Source: Gordionus sp. m RMFG-2023 (lineage: Eukaryota; Nematomorpha; Gordioida; Chordodea; Parachordodidae). Taken from it: a stretch of 64,000 nucleotides of DNA. Below, piece after piece: positions 13,401-28,400 of this stretch. A model generated the notes under the pieces. It was not told where the DNA came from. It saw only the letters and a list, made by a program, of their open reading frames with translations, and did not search any database. Both the position numbers and the translations under genes were made by a program. The first letter of the stretch is position 1, and the number at the start of each line of letters is the position of its first letter. The stretch covers positions 7,975,366 through 8,039,365 of the forward strand of contig NC_088777.1 of NCBI RefSeq assembly GCF_954871325.1, written 5' to 3'.

Positions 13401-16400
13401 TAAAAGTGATCTTAAAATAGGAAATATATAGGAATCGATTGAACCAGCCGGATATTTTGGTTCCTGCACTCATTTAACATCCGGCATTGGTCCAATATCT
13501 GTCACCTTGCTAATATAGTTTATTAAAACATTACTCTAGAAATCCATTAAAAAAAAACTGAAAAAATTTTCAGAGTTCTATAATATAATATACCTATCAT
13601 GTTCCAAAATGTAGTATAAAATGTTTTATATCATAATATCTTAGAAAGCTAGCATATCATTATAACTTAAAAACTTTCGACCCTTAACAAAGCTTATAAA
13701 TTTTCACAAGATTTATTTATAAAGCTATAAATTTCCCATTTTACTAAATAAAATATGATATAAGCGCTGGCTTTCCAATTTAGATGTGATTATATTTATA
13801 ACAATATATATACTTAATATCATTTATTCTTCTTTCCTTTTTTTTTATAGGAAGATAACTTTCTAATTCAAGTTAGCAAATTCTGGAAATATTTCCATAA
13901 CCCATTCGCCTTATCCAAAAAATACAAACCCAAGGAAATGCATTATTTTACCTGTGTTTTTAATCAAGCCTACATGGACAGGTTCTAGCACTACATGATT
14001 CATGATTTAATATATTAGATTTTAAAATATCCCATTTCTTCCTCGCGGAAGAAAGAAAATGTCTTGAAACTAAGAATCTTCCTGTAATTTAGGGATTATT
14101 GAATTTTAATTAGACATGATGAGAATTCATAAATGTTGAATTTTCTTCAGATCTTGGCTGCGCCATAGCTCGAATATATATTTTTAATCAGCATGGACCC
14201 CATTTTTTTTGGTTTTTTTTTTAAAAAATGATAGATTTCGACATAAGAGAATATTAGTACCAAAATAATACATAATGCATTATTATTTTTTTAAATCTAA
14301 AAATTGAATTCTATTCAAACATCTGTTTAGAATTCTAAAAAGAGAGAAAAAAAAGGACGAGCTAAGGACGCGGCCTTAAAGTTATAGAGAAGAAATTTTT
14401 TTTAAAAAAGGTCAAAGTTATATAAACCCTAAAAAAAATGATTTTATCAAAATGAAATATATCAATAGAACGTTCGATTCATTATAGGAGTCGGTGTATT
14501 TTTGTGTAATCACGTGATAAATAATAATTGCCCAATCATAAAAATTTATAATTGTTAGTTAATCCGTTTGGTTTTTTTTTCTTCAAATTTTATTTGCGAA
14601 TAAAATTATTTAAATCGTTAAAATTTACATAGATTCTATAACTGTAATATTTTACACCATTTGGACACCCCCCCCCACCCTCCCCCATACATGGTTTTTT
14701 AAAATATAATTTATTATATGAACTTTTTACCAATTTTTTTTTAAAAAATATATATTTATATTAAATCTAGATTTTTGATCGAAGATAAGGAAACATTTTT
14801 TGACAATGCCAAGAGGAGTAGAATCGTTCACGAAATGTTATCACGTTGCAAATTCGATATGCAAGCCGGAAAATTTGGTATTAATAAATATACTTTATAC
14901 TTGTATAAATATGAACGTTTGATACAAAAAAAAATTATTACATATAAATGGAATTAATTGAGTTATCTGAACAATAAAACTTCAAATAATTTATTTTAAA
15001 GAGATAACCCATAAATTATAATGTTTTAAATTTAACCCCCCCCCCCTCCCCCCAATATTATAACTAGTTGTTTATTTTGGTGTTCAACTATAGTAAATAT
15101 TTCAGGTTAGGCCTTATATTTAAAAATTACGTGCAGATTTAAAAAAAAAACCAGGTTAGGCCACACAACTTTATTATAGAAATGAAACAGGGCCGGACCT
15201 GGCAACCTTGTTAATTGAAATCAAGCGCTGGGCAAAGACTAAGTTCTCATCGCGCGGGGCCTGAGAATTTTGTCATTTGTAGACCACCGATATTGATTTA
15301 AATAAACTTATTTTAGATTCAATAAAAATTGAGAAATTTAATAAATTAAATAACTTAAATATAATATAAAATTTATTCAAAATGTTTAAAGTAAAGAAAA
15401 AAAAGAATATTAGTTTTAAAATAGTCAGCTCCAAGTTTCCTAACCTTAGCTGAAGTAACGTCGTGCCGCCATCATATTATATTATAAAACCTCAGGGAAC
15501 AAGAGTTAAACTTACACCTAACCGATCTATGGTTTTGAAAAATTGAAACTAAATGTTAAAGATGTATTAAAGGTCGAATATGATACTTTTTCTGCTAAGT
15601 AAAATGCTATTTTAAGTCATATTGGTATCAATGACGTGCATAATACTTGATTAGCTATTCATTCATTTAATGCATTTGAAAGTGTCCATACATAGGAGTT
15701 TGCTATAACGCCATTTTGTAATCTGCACGTATATTAGATGAATAATATATGATAAATAAGACAAGTAATGGACGTGCAGACCTTAAAATATACGCTACAT
15801 CTGACTTCTATATATGGGAAGGTTTAATTAATGAATCGCTAATCTATTAATATATATACATCATTGATTGGGATAGGGAATCCATTGGAGTTAAGAATCT
15901 CTGAATTCCAAATAATTTACTGAGGGGGGGGGGAATTTTTAAATTTAAAAGTCAGATTTGAACGATGTATGCCGACATATCATACAAACATTTTTCCTAG
16001 AAAATCTCCATCTCACATGAATCCACTAAATACTATTTAAAAAATAAATAAATATAGGTTTAAACAAACTAATATCCAGCGACACGTATATTAGTTCCTT
16101 TCCTTTGCACGATGGCCCATTTTTGGAACATCAATCAGATGCTATGGAGGATCGGTCTACCAATAATCATCACCTTCCTAAAAATGATAGACAGGTATTT
16201 AAAACTCCTTTTACTTTTTTTTGCCTGTTCCCATTTTGTAACTACCTAAAGCTCATCTTCTTGGTAGATTATCCCCCCCCCCCAACTTATTCACATTATC
16301 TAATCATTCATCTGACTATATTTTTAGAAAGTATCTTAGCTAGTATGATAAAACCTATCAAGTAGAAATTTTAGGGAATATCTTATCTAGTAATTGAGCT

Positions 16401-19400
16401 AATTCTCAATTCAAAAAAGTTATGAATCATTTGTTAGGGATTATTTAGTCTGATATTTAAAAAAATTATAAGTCAGGGTACATCTTATTTTTAAACAGTT
16501 GCGAATTCGCGCTAAATGTGAATGTAGGATTTCGAGGAAGTCATATAAGTTGTTAATGCAGGGAAACACCCTCAAAAGAAATAGGCTATTTAGATTTACG
16601 CGAATGATAACTATAATTTGTTTTATATTTACAGAAAGAATAATATAAATAACAAATAATATTTATTCAATGTATATACACCTAAAACAGACCAAAATAG
16701 AATGACCTATTCAAAATCTTCTTTAGCCTGAGGTAAATAGGAAATAAGTTTCATAAATAAGGTAAACCAGTACACGGCCTAAATATATTTTTCTTCTTCT
16801 TTTTAAAAAAATATTTATTTCAAAATGGGGATCATTTCATATATTAATGCATGCTTAAACAAAAATTGGATAAAATTTTAAGATATTGTACGAAATTTGG
16901 ACGAAACCAAAAATGTTTTACAAAGAACAGCCGATCGGTTTGGTAAGGTAAATTAAATTTATTTTTTAAAAAAAACTCATTTTCCGACTTGATATCCTAT
17001 TATTAGAGACCTGCAGGTCTGGACCGCAAAATAACGTTGGATTTAAGAATCCTGAGCAGGGCCTAATTTATAAATCCAGGGCGGGGTCAAATTTTTTAAA
17101 ATAAATGCACCTATTTGGTTTCCAAAAATGAGATTCATTATTTCTTGCCTACGGCATCATAGTCTAATTTATTATTTATTTTGTTTTTCAAAGAATCGCA
17201 GGCTAATAATTAAAATTATTTTGGCTATGAGTTACATTTTAAAAAAATAGTATTTTGAAGGTATTATTTGCAATGGCGTGATTATATCTTATTATCTGAT
17301 CATTTGGGCGCATGCTCAGAATATATTTTTATTTATATTTGTGGCTCAAAAAAGAGCTTTTCGCTTCAATTAGTAAATTTTTTTTAGGATTTGGGGAAAA
17401 ACATGGCAAACAGCCATTAAAGGCGAACATAAGAATAAGAAAGGAGTGCTGAAAGCGCCATTTGTCTCTCATTCTAGCCACACATCTATTATAATTGTGT
17501 TGCCCATAATTGAATTAATATAAATCAGGAAATATTTCGGCGAGAAAATAGCCATATATTTTGCCTGGCTCGGATTTTACACCACGATGCTCATACCAGC
17601 TGCCCTCGTTGGCGTCTTGTGTTTCTTTTACGGACTATTAACCATCGATAATTACATTCCCACGTAAGTTTATAAAAACTATCTCTCATCATTCATTATT
17701 AATAATGTTTTTTTAATTAAAAAATTGCTTTTTTCAATTTTATTATAATTTAAAATCTTTCACAAATCATATATATAATATATATTTAAAACAAGTTATT
17801 GGAAACTCGAATAATTTTTGCGAAATACAGCGATTTAAATTGTTAAAATATTTTTTAAAAAAGAATCTCATTTTCCCTTTTAATTAAATTTCCTCTAAAA
17901 ATTTTTTATAGAAATTGAAAATTTGAGGACATAAGAACCCATTTGTTGAAATAAAAATTTAAGAGATTATTATATTAAATTGAATAAGAAATATTTGGTT
18001 CAATTCATAAGTCCGATTTTTAACGATAGATTTTTAGTTTTAGGATTCTGCACATTTTACATGATTATGATTAAAAAGTGTATTTTTTTAAATTTTCATC
18101 TGTATTTAGATAAATTTGAAAAGTATCTTTTAATAACTCTGAATTTTACACAATTTCGCCAATTAAAAAAACTGATGTATGAGAATATATAATATATATA
18201 TTTTAAAATATTTATTATTTAATATAGTATTTATATATTTATTTTTCCAAAAGTGAAGAACTCTGCGACAAGAACGGAGTCGGTAATTTAACGATGTGCC
18301 CATTATGCGATGAATTGTGTACTTTTTGGAAACTTTCTGATTCCTGCCTTTATTCCAAAGTTTTAAAAATATTGAAAAAATTAATCTAAAAAATAACCAA
18401 ATAAAGAAAGAAAGGAAAACAATGAATATTTCTTTTTAAATTTAATATATTCATTTATTATTGTTTAGCTTACGTATTTGTTCGATAATCCGGCTACTAT
18501 CGCGTTTGCAATCTTCATGTCTTTTTGGTGTAAGGGCGTTTAAAAATCATTTTAATTAACGCATTATATCTAGAGTTTGAAAAAAAATTTTACAGATTTT
18601 TTCGACCAAATTTTTGAGCAACAAATCTCTGAAGATCATAAAATGGAAGAATTTTTTTAAAGAATTTGTGATTTCAGAAAAAAATTTTATGCAAGGCTTG
18701 GAATTTTAGATAAAATTTTATCAAAAATCTTTGAAATTTTTATTTATTTTTGAGCAAATGTTAAACGCTGATTATATCTATTGGTAATTGCTTTATTTTT
18801 CAGCAGGCCTACTAAAACAAAACCACTCAATCTTTTAAGGTTTTTGTTTTGAAAATATGGCTTAACTCCGATAATGGGAGACATTGCTCACAGTCTAATA
18901 ATAATCTTTTTACATGTATTAAGGAACCTTTGGGTTACTCATTTGCAGGCTTCATCCTATATTTTGAAGAAGAAGAAAAAAAATCATGTTCAAATTGGGT
19001 GGGATTTTATATTTTCTTACGATCTGGATTCTTAAATAAAAATTATTCTAATATGTGATATAAAATTTACTTAGCTACACTTTTCCTTGAACTATGGAAA
19101 CGCAAGCAAAACGAATTGGCGTGGGACTGGGATACGAAGGATTTCGAGGAGGAGGAAATAGTTCGGCCGGAATACGAAACTCAAGTTAAAACGCTCAGGA
19201 AAAATCCTATCACAAACACCCTGGAGCCATATCTCCCACTTTACAGCAAAGCCCTAAGACTTATGGGAGCCGCTATCACCGTCTTAACTTTTGTAAGATT
19301 TTGATAACGCACTAGGATTAAAATTTTATAATAAAATAAATAAAGAAAGAAAAGGGGCATCGATTGAATTGATAATTTGTTTAAAAAAATTGTCTAAATG

Positions 19401-22400
19401 TTTAATCTATATTATCCAAATAGTTAGTAGTGGTGATCGGAGTGGTTTTCGGCATAATTCTATACAAACTCTCCATCGTTTCGGTGCTACATTCTCAAGG
19501 CGACAAAATTATTAGTCAAAACGCAAAATTAACCACAAATATTTCGTCGGCTATTCTCAACCTCTTGGCCATTCTTTTGCTCAATAAAGTTTGTAATATT
19601 ATATAATGCACATACATACACATTACACATACATTATATACACTGCTAAAATCTTTTCAGTTTTATCTTAAAATCACCCGAACCACCTTAGGTTATAAAA
19701 CTATGAGTTGTTTAATTTAAAAAAGAACATTTTATTTTTATTTTATAACTTTATAAACATGTGAGATGTGACATTTTGAAATAGAAAAAACAATCGAATT
19801 CTCGAAAATTTGATATCATCATTCAAGACGAAAGCTCTAAGAATGTTTAATAAATCTCTTTGTCGACTTATGAGGTTGAAATTTTTTTCAGTTCAGTTTA
19901 TATTAAATTTTAGCCGATGAAACTATATATTACATATTTAATCATATTGAATAATGTAAAATGTATGTTAAAAAAAATCAATAGGTTTACTCAAAAATAG
20001 CAACCATTTTGACGGACTTAGGTATAAATTATTTTTATGGTTGTAATTATGGGGTTTGTTTCTTTTCTCTAAAAAAAAACTTAACTTCGATAATAATAAA
20101 TCTCTTTGTCGACTTATAAAGTTGAGTCTTTTTTTAGTTCAATTTATTAAATTTTAACCGATGAAATTATATATTACATATTTAATCATTGTAATGTAAA
20201 ACAGGAACCCAAACCTTTATTTATGACGGTTCAGTTTTGTTATTATTCAGTATTTATAAATTCATAATGGTTACAGTTCTTAAGATGAAATTTATAAAGG
20301 TTCGGTTTAGCTAGTAAAGGTTTATAAACGTTCATTGCGGTTATTTAAAAAAAATTTAAATTATTTTTATTGAACAATAAGATCGTATATGATTTTAATT
20401 ATGAATATTATTATTTACTACAATTTTTGCCATCACTTAAGCTTAATATATTGTTTATTCATTTTTATTATAAATAATACATAAAAGTATATAAAAAAGA
20501 ATTCATTAGTGTGTTTTTATCCATTTTAACCCTAGCATAGAATTTAATGACGGCTCAACAGAAATATTATGGCTAGATTTCGATATTGATGATAATAGAT
20601 TGGGAGAGCTTTGATTTTTAAATAGTTAGGGATTTGTGTTCTTTAGAATGATGCCTTTGAATATGCCCTTCCAAAATTAGTTTCATGGTCATAAATATCA
20701 TTTTGCATTTATCTATATTACAGACTGATTCAATTAAGAGAGAATATTATAAGTTAAAAAAGGAACGGACTGGGTTAACACTGATGTGGACCATTTAAAG
20801 GTTTTATAAAGGAAAATAAAATAAATTTTAATATATTATCAACATAAATACAAAAAAAATATGAGGTCAGAGCAAAATATTCTAAGATTTTGATATTTAT
20901 AAACTAATTAGAATTTATTAGTTTAAAAATTTACAATTCTTCACATCTAGGAAATAATATAAAAAACAGAAGAACTTTGCTAATACTTGCACTTTAAGAC
21001 AACACAAAATATATTTTTCATAATAAAGACTATAACATACTAATGCTTTAAAATAAACACAAATGCCAAAATTCTATAAATTATATATAAAATTAAAACC
21101 TTATAAATTTCTCTTTTTGAAATTTATATGGGAAAAATGACCCTTCTATCAAACTACTGATGGGTAAATGATGATACTGGAATATTAAAATAGAAAAAAT
21201 AGCTCTTAGAAGCAGTTAAAAGAGTATGAAAATTAATACATACTTTTTATGGATATTAAACAAATATTTTGATAATTATAAAATTGATACCTTAAAACGA
21301 TGCGGATATAATAAACTATGTAATACCACAAATAAATAAACAATTGTAAAATGATTGATTTTATTTTGGTTGAAACCGGTTGAAACCGGTTTCATCTCAT
21401 TTATAAATGATGTTTACAGCGGTTTAGCTGTTTATTTCGGGTGCATGATGTAAAATATATGTTAAAAATAAATAGGTTCACTCAATAATTAGCAACCAAT
21501 TTAACGGATTTAGGAATTTACATTTTATTATATTTGCCTATTCATCATTTATATCTATAATATTTTTAGTTATATTGCTTTGGTTACCTTTAAAACTTGT
21601 TTTTCAAAAGCTTTAAAACTTTAAGTAGACCTAATTGATAAAATTTACAAAATTTTACAAATATTGTTAGAGCCATATTTTTATTTTTCTATTTAAAAAA
21701 AAACCTTGGCAGGTTAAGTGTGATCATTACTGTTTTGAGTTAAATATGAGATATTATTTCCATCCTCGAGACCTAGCCTATCTCGAGTAGGGTCTAATAT
21801 ATTTTTTATCCAGCCCGGGTGATCGGGCCGGGCCGGGCCAATTAAATTTTTTTAATTATTATTAATTTTACCTTCAGAATGTCCCAGAACTAGGACGGAT
21901 TACGAAGACAGTTATACCCTTAAAATGTTTCTCTTCCAATTCGTCAACTATTATTCGTCTCTCATATACATCGCTTTCTTCAAAGGAAGGTAAAATTTTA
22001 TTTATTTTTTTTTTCCAGGAAAACTTTTGTATTAGGGCCCAACTATGTAATATGACTTAAATGGAATATATTAGCGACGACCGGCTAACCCCGGGGTAAT
22101 CGAGATTTTTCCGGGTTAAAAGGCCCGGACCTTCGCGAAAATGATTTATAAGGGAAAAAATAATGATTAACTTTCTAAGTTTAAATTTTTTTCGATTATT
22201 AAATTCTGACCGGGCTCTTAAATTTATTTTTCACGAGTTCAAACAGTCATCGTATAAGTCATTCGAATACTCCCCTTAATAATTCTAGTTAGAATCACAC
22301 ATGCGAAATTATTTAATGGATGCTGACTAAGTGTTGACTAATAGATTATCCGGAAATTTAAATATAGGCAATTTATCCTACCCCACTCCCGTCCCGGAGT

Positions 22401-25400
22401 TTGAGGGCCTTTGGGTATATAAAATATTGTATTACTGGCCCAAAATTTTAATAAATTCGTTTACAATTTCGATCTTATTTTTTTTTTAAAGGATAATTTT
22501 GACTTGTCAATCCATTTTATATTATGAATTTTTGTTTTTTATTTACTACATTTTATATTATTGAATTTTCGTTTCTTTTATTTACTATATTTCTAAGACC
22601 TCACAAACATAAAACAAATAAGAATATGGATAAAATTTCGCGGAATATGATCAAAAAAAATTTCTTCTAATAAATTTTATTAAAATATTTTGTGGATCGA
22701 TGCCCCTCCCCCTCCCCTCACTTTATACGTAATTTCCTTACCCCGAGCCTAACTGATACCAATATTAATAAACTTGTTAAAAATTCAAATTTTGGTACTG
22801 TACTCATAATTAAAATAATTTCCTTTTAAATTATGTTACATTTTGTTTGATTTTTTTTTATAGTTGTATTTTCTTCTTTTCCTTTACTAAAACAAAAATT
22901 TAATATTTCGAATATAGATATTCTGGAGATCCCGCTGGAGGAGGCAAGATTTTTGGCTTTAAGTTAGAACCGGTATAATTCATTTTTTGAAAAAAAAATT
23001 TCTCTCACCTTAATTATATTGTTTATTAATAAATAAGCCTTGTTTTGATCAGTTTTTAGGTGTAAATTTATTAGCTAATATTTCATGGTCGATATTTTTT
23101 TTAAAAAAAAAATAAGGAAAGAAATAAAAATCAAACAGATTTAAAGAATGGGGAAATGTAATTTTTTTAATATATCAATCATTTTGGAATATATTTGTAC
23201 GTCAATGGTTCGATTTTTTATATTTATTTCTATGATTTACTATATTCTCGCAAGATAATACTAATAAAAAGCTAGAACCTGAGTGGTAAGTATTATGGGA
23301 GATTAGATTTCCCTCTCTTTAATTGCATCTCTCATTTATTTTTGTTGATGAAAGTTTAGAACAAGGTGGCGAAAGAAACATAACTGATAAAACTGAAGTT
23401 TATTTGGGGAAATTTAAACACAAATCTAGTAATTATATATATATAATATATTTTATTTTTAACATTTTTTTGCGAATTTATTTAAAAAATATACATTTAT
23501 CGTTGAAATGATCAAATTTAGTGCGAACCTGCAGGTTGCATGGCCGAACTTTTCATCCAATTCGTAGTCATTATGATTGGGAAGCAAACATTGAACAATA
23601 TTCAGGAATTATTTTTTCCGTAAAATCATTAGAAAATTTTATTCTATTGATAATTTTGTTTTCTCTTATAGGACTAATTAATAATTATAAAGATTATACT
23701 CTTATTTTTTTTACAATTTAATATTACGAATAAACGAAATTTAAGTAATTGTAATGGTTAAAAATTTTTATATTCGATGAATATGAATGAATGCTACCAG
23801 CTGGTTATCATAAGATTTCTAAATCTAATCCCATTTCCGCTAATCTTTCAAAAAAGCAATTTTGAAAAACATTCTTAAGATGAAAAGAGGAATAAAAATT
23901 TGGAAACGCTAGCATTTTTTTCTATAAAATTATATGTTATTTAAGCGAGATTTCTGGGTTACAGGGGGTTTACAGAAAATAATCCATGATTAGTTGCCAT
24001 TCGAGCTCGTTCCAAAAATATAGTGGTTATTATCCCTTATATAAAATAATATATTTTTGAAACCCTAGCGTGATTATGAATTGGTGGCGACGACGTTCAT
24101 TCCTACGGAGCCTATCTTCCCCCCTCCTCAAAAATCATAATGCAGACAATCATGTCGTAAACGAGAAGGGTGCTACTCCGATATCAGATAACCGGAAGGA
24201 AAGTCAAAATAATACTCGTATTAACCCTCTTATTAAATATATTTGGAAATAAAAAAAAATTGATTTTAGAGGTTATTCATTTATCTTTTTTGAGTCAATT
24301 TGGAGGTCAGCTCTTTGGGGATCAATTATTTACTATAAAAAATAACATTTTAAATGAAATTGGGTAGATAGAGTTAGAAAAGGAATAATGGTCTCGGTAT
24401 GCAATCTCACCTAAAATATTTTCACATTTGAAAATTATAAGAATTTTTATTTTTTCACCAGATAAGCTAATAACTTTTATCAGAGGCCTACAGAGGTACC
24501 ATTTGAACGGGTCCGGCTTGGATTTTTTTTTTCAAAAATAATTTTTGGTCCGCCCAGGGTTTTAATATATTATATTTTTTTTTATGAATTCTTATAGCTA
24601 ATAATGGCAATTTAAAATATTTGGTATTAAAATGTCCCGGCCCGGATATTTTTTTAAAAAAATTTAGGCCTGCTAGACCCGCGTTTTTTCTAAAATATTT
24701 CCTAGGCCCAGCCCGACCCGGTTATACTTAAAGGATTAAGATTTAGACCTGCCCATAAATGAAAATACGATCCCCCGGATCTGCAGTTCTCTAATTTTTT
24801 TTTATAGCCGCTATTGAAGAATTTTTTTTTCCAGGCCTGCCCCAAAAAATTAAACTTAGGATATTCATTTTATTTTAACTTCTTGGGGCTTAAAATTAAA
24901 ATATGATTTTATGGTTCTCATTTTTTTTTCCATTTATGGAAATATTTTTTTACAAGCCAGGTCTGGCAACTCCTACCCAAAAATATATACGGTCAGAGCC
25001 AAAAAAACGAAGCCGGAAAACCCTTAGTAAAAAAAATAAAAAATTTGTTATTTTTAGACCAAGAAGATAACGATTCAACGGATATATATGACAACGTTAA
25101 CGCTACCGAAAAAAATGGAAAATCCGATAAAGATATACCTCAATATCAAGACGATTATAATTTGGAAGACACGGGTCCTATGGGGTTATTCGATGAATAT
25201 TTGGAGATGGGTTTATTATTTTGCTATTTATCTATCCATTATAAGTTTGCGTTTAACAAGGTGGCTATGAATTAAGTGGAAATTCAGATCGATGACATTT
25301 TTTCCGCCATTAGGGAGAATTATTTGAGGAAAAAAAAATAGAATTAGCCGCTAAATTTAGATTTATAATGATTGAAAGCTAATTCAAGTTTAATTTAAAA

Positions 25401-28400
25401 AAATTCTACTTCCGGATTAGGATTGTTTAAAGTTATCTTTGAGAAGTAACTAGTTACAATCTTTAAAAATGTCACTGTTTCACTATTTCAAAAGTTACAT
25501 TACAAAAAATAATTAACGAATATACTACAATAACGTAAGGTATACAATTTGGGTTTACTACAATGTTCGTGGCTGCTTTTCCCTTAGCTCCCCTTTTCTC
25601 GCTTCTGAATAATATTATTGAAATACGACTCGACGCTTTCAAATTTGTTACGCAATTCAGGAGGAGCATATCTTGTCGGGCCCAAGATATAGGTTTCATT
25701 CGAAAAAAAACTGTATATCATTCTATTTGCTAATTTGGTATCCTATATTATTTAACTTTTCCCATTTTTGTTACATATATTATTTATATTAAATACCTTC
25801 CTTTTTTTTAAATTAGGTGTTTGGTACGATATAATTAACGTTATTACAAAATTGTCCGTAATTACCAATGTAAGTTTTTTTTAAGATAAGTTATTATTTC
25901 TTTTTAGAGAATTATTGAATAGATAACTTGTTTGCCTATTGATTGGTATAAATCTGGGAAAAATATTTTTTTTAAACTTTCTTCTAGAGATCTTAGCCTG
26001 AAAAAGCCCGGCCTGTAATTAGAAAATTTTTTTGTTAGCTCTAACCAAAATTATTTTCAAAAATTAAGCTCTCCTAAGACTAAGGTAAACCCAGACCCCT
26101 TTGGAGGGGGGGGGGGTTGGGCCTTCAGCACTACTTTCTTCCATACTAATTACAATAAATACAAAAAAATTTGAGAGAGAGTAGCTAAATATTTAAACTC
26201 AGCCATGATTAAGGAATCGCATTGTTATTTTTAGGGTTTTAGTCATTAGAAATAATTTTTATTTTGTAAGTATGTCGGAGGGAAATTGAAAACATGAGAA
26301 GCTAATGAATTTTAAATGATGTATCATGTGATATTTCGACTTGCAAATCTATAATTTATTTTAGAAAATTCGGACCTTCCCGATTCATTATTTAAGTGAT
26401 GCTATTTTCCTGTTAGTAGGCTGTCTTGTATGTCTTCTGATAATTTTTTTTGTATATTTATTTTAAATGGGAATAGTTTTTTCGTCTCAAACTTTTATCG
26501 CAGTTATAAAAGCCACCTTTTTACTTAAAATTTTTATTTCATCCATAATATTCTTAAAAAATCCTGGTTAAAATCTCTAACGTATGATTACCTCGACATT
26601 AACGGATAATTATTTTTCAAATTTTCGGCACTCCCCAAGGCCATGATTATAGCTTTCACTTCAGACTATATCCCCAAAATGGTTTACCAATACCATTTCT
26701 CGAAATACGACACGACATCTGAAAACAATCTCTTATACAACCAATCTAATTACAATCAATACACCCTCGTAGGTTATATGAATCAAAGTCTGTCCGTCTT
26801 TAATCTGTCCTACCTGAAGCCACCTTTAAGAAGTATCGACGGAATCTATAGTGGGAGTTACAGCGACGCGAACACGGAAAATATTTCCGTCTGTAGGTTT
26901 TTTTAAAAAAAATACCATATTTTTTTTTAATCATTGTCTGCAGTAATGCAAAATCGCTCCATCTGAACCGATTTTTAAAAACGACTGACTCAATATTTTA
27001 GCCAGAAACATATTGCCTAAGCCTCGAGATTTCGCTAATTGATCTCCAAACCTTTGTACAATCTATGAGCAAAATTTTCAGGCTTGTATAATATTTTTCT
27101 GGATAGAATGCTGAGTTAGCCCGTTTTTAGATTAGAAATCGGTTCAAATGGAACGATATTCCACCACAAATCATATTGGGATAATTTATGTAGATTTTGG
27201 ATTTTTATTTTAAATAATTCTATACTAAAGATAATTTTTTTAATTTTCATAAATCGAGTTCATCGAAGAGGTATTCTAGCCCTATATAGAGTACACCTTT
27301 ACTCTATGAATTTTTGGAAAATTTTCGCCCGCTAACTTTTTCGAATATTTTTGCTTATATGGAAATAGATAATCTATGTATAAATTTGATGAAGGTTTAG
27401 ATGTTCAATATAATATTGTCTGAAATTATACTAAAAAGAGTTATTTATTTTTTAAGGAAAGGTTAAAATGATTTTTTTTTATGCTTAACAATTATAATTT
27501 ACTAATATTCAACATGTTTTTAAGGAAAATTATAATTATAAATGAGGATATGCTCATTTTAAAAGGGCACTGAATAAAATTATTTTTCTAAAAATATATG
27601 CAATAAACATAAAAGACAATAAAAATTGGAACGGCATTTACAAAATTATTTTTAATAATGGATTAGCAAAATATCTAAAGTCGGTGCATATATCGATAGA
27701 AGGCTTTTGAATTTTTCTGATAAAAAAAATAATATTTTATTTTTATTTTAGGTACAGAGACTATAGAATTGCTGTTCCCCCTTTCAACATGAGCTACAAG
27801 TATTGGGTCATATTGGTTACAAGATTAGCTTTTGTTATCATTTTTGAGGTTTTTATATAAAATATATTGTATTTATTAAATAGTTTTTTTATAAGCGAAA
27901 CAAAACTTATTACATTTTGGGCAATATATATAATATTTCTTAAAATCTTTAGTTTCATGTTATACTATTTTAAAAAAATATTTAGGTTAAGTCGGCGGGG
28001 CTTAATGATCCAATTATAGATATTACAATTAGATCGGCAAATTTCGATCGATGGATCACCTGTGATTAAACGTATCCTTTGCATCATTGTGAATAATTTT
28101 AGGGTTTGGGATCGAAGTGATCCACGGATGTCTGAAACTACTAGAGCGAACAATAGATTATTTAGATGGCTATATTAATTGGTCTTTGGGCTTTCTGCTC
28201 TAATAATAGAGTTGACAGAAAAAGATTTGGCAAAACGATCAGCACTATTATCCCAAGCGGGACATACGTTGGTTTCATGGGACCAGGGTTATTCCATAGG
28301 GTTTAGTTTGATTGTCAGGGCTAAGATTAGAGGATTTCAGCTTGGAAGTAAGCTTTATGGTCTCAAGGTTCTATTGATGGCATAGTGCCTAGGTAATCGG

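Larger units (their letters stand above)
8930..18570 (+). repeat. Segmental duplication, copy 1 (anoctamin 5' part)
   Basis: From about 8,930 the sequence aligns, with gaps, to 54,450 onward. The match includes upstream non-coding DNA (compare 9,000-9,150 with 54,530-54,660, and 9,600-9,690 with 55,075-55,150), all nine exons in between and many intron segments. The offset wanders between about 45.1 and 45.9 kb because introns have gained and lost DNA. The copy-2 match continues to the window end, so the true extent is unknown. Confidence 0.85.

Noticed and set aside
17980-18192. A 70-codon frame in anoctamin intron 7
   Set aside because: Not preserved in the copy-2 intron and without motifs.
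24154-24159. GTC|GTAAAC as the donor of anoctamin exon 16
   Set aside because: A good donor sequence but phase 0, while exon 17 needs phase 1; the downstream G|GTGCTA keeps the frame. Left as the least certain junction.
25472-25699. A 75-codon minus-strand frame
   Set aside because: It lies exactly opposite anoctamin exon 18, whose plus-strand product matches the family almost residue for residue.
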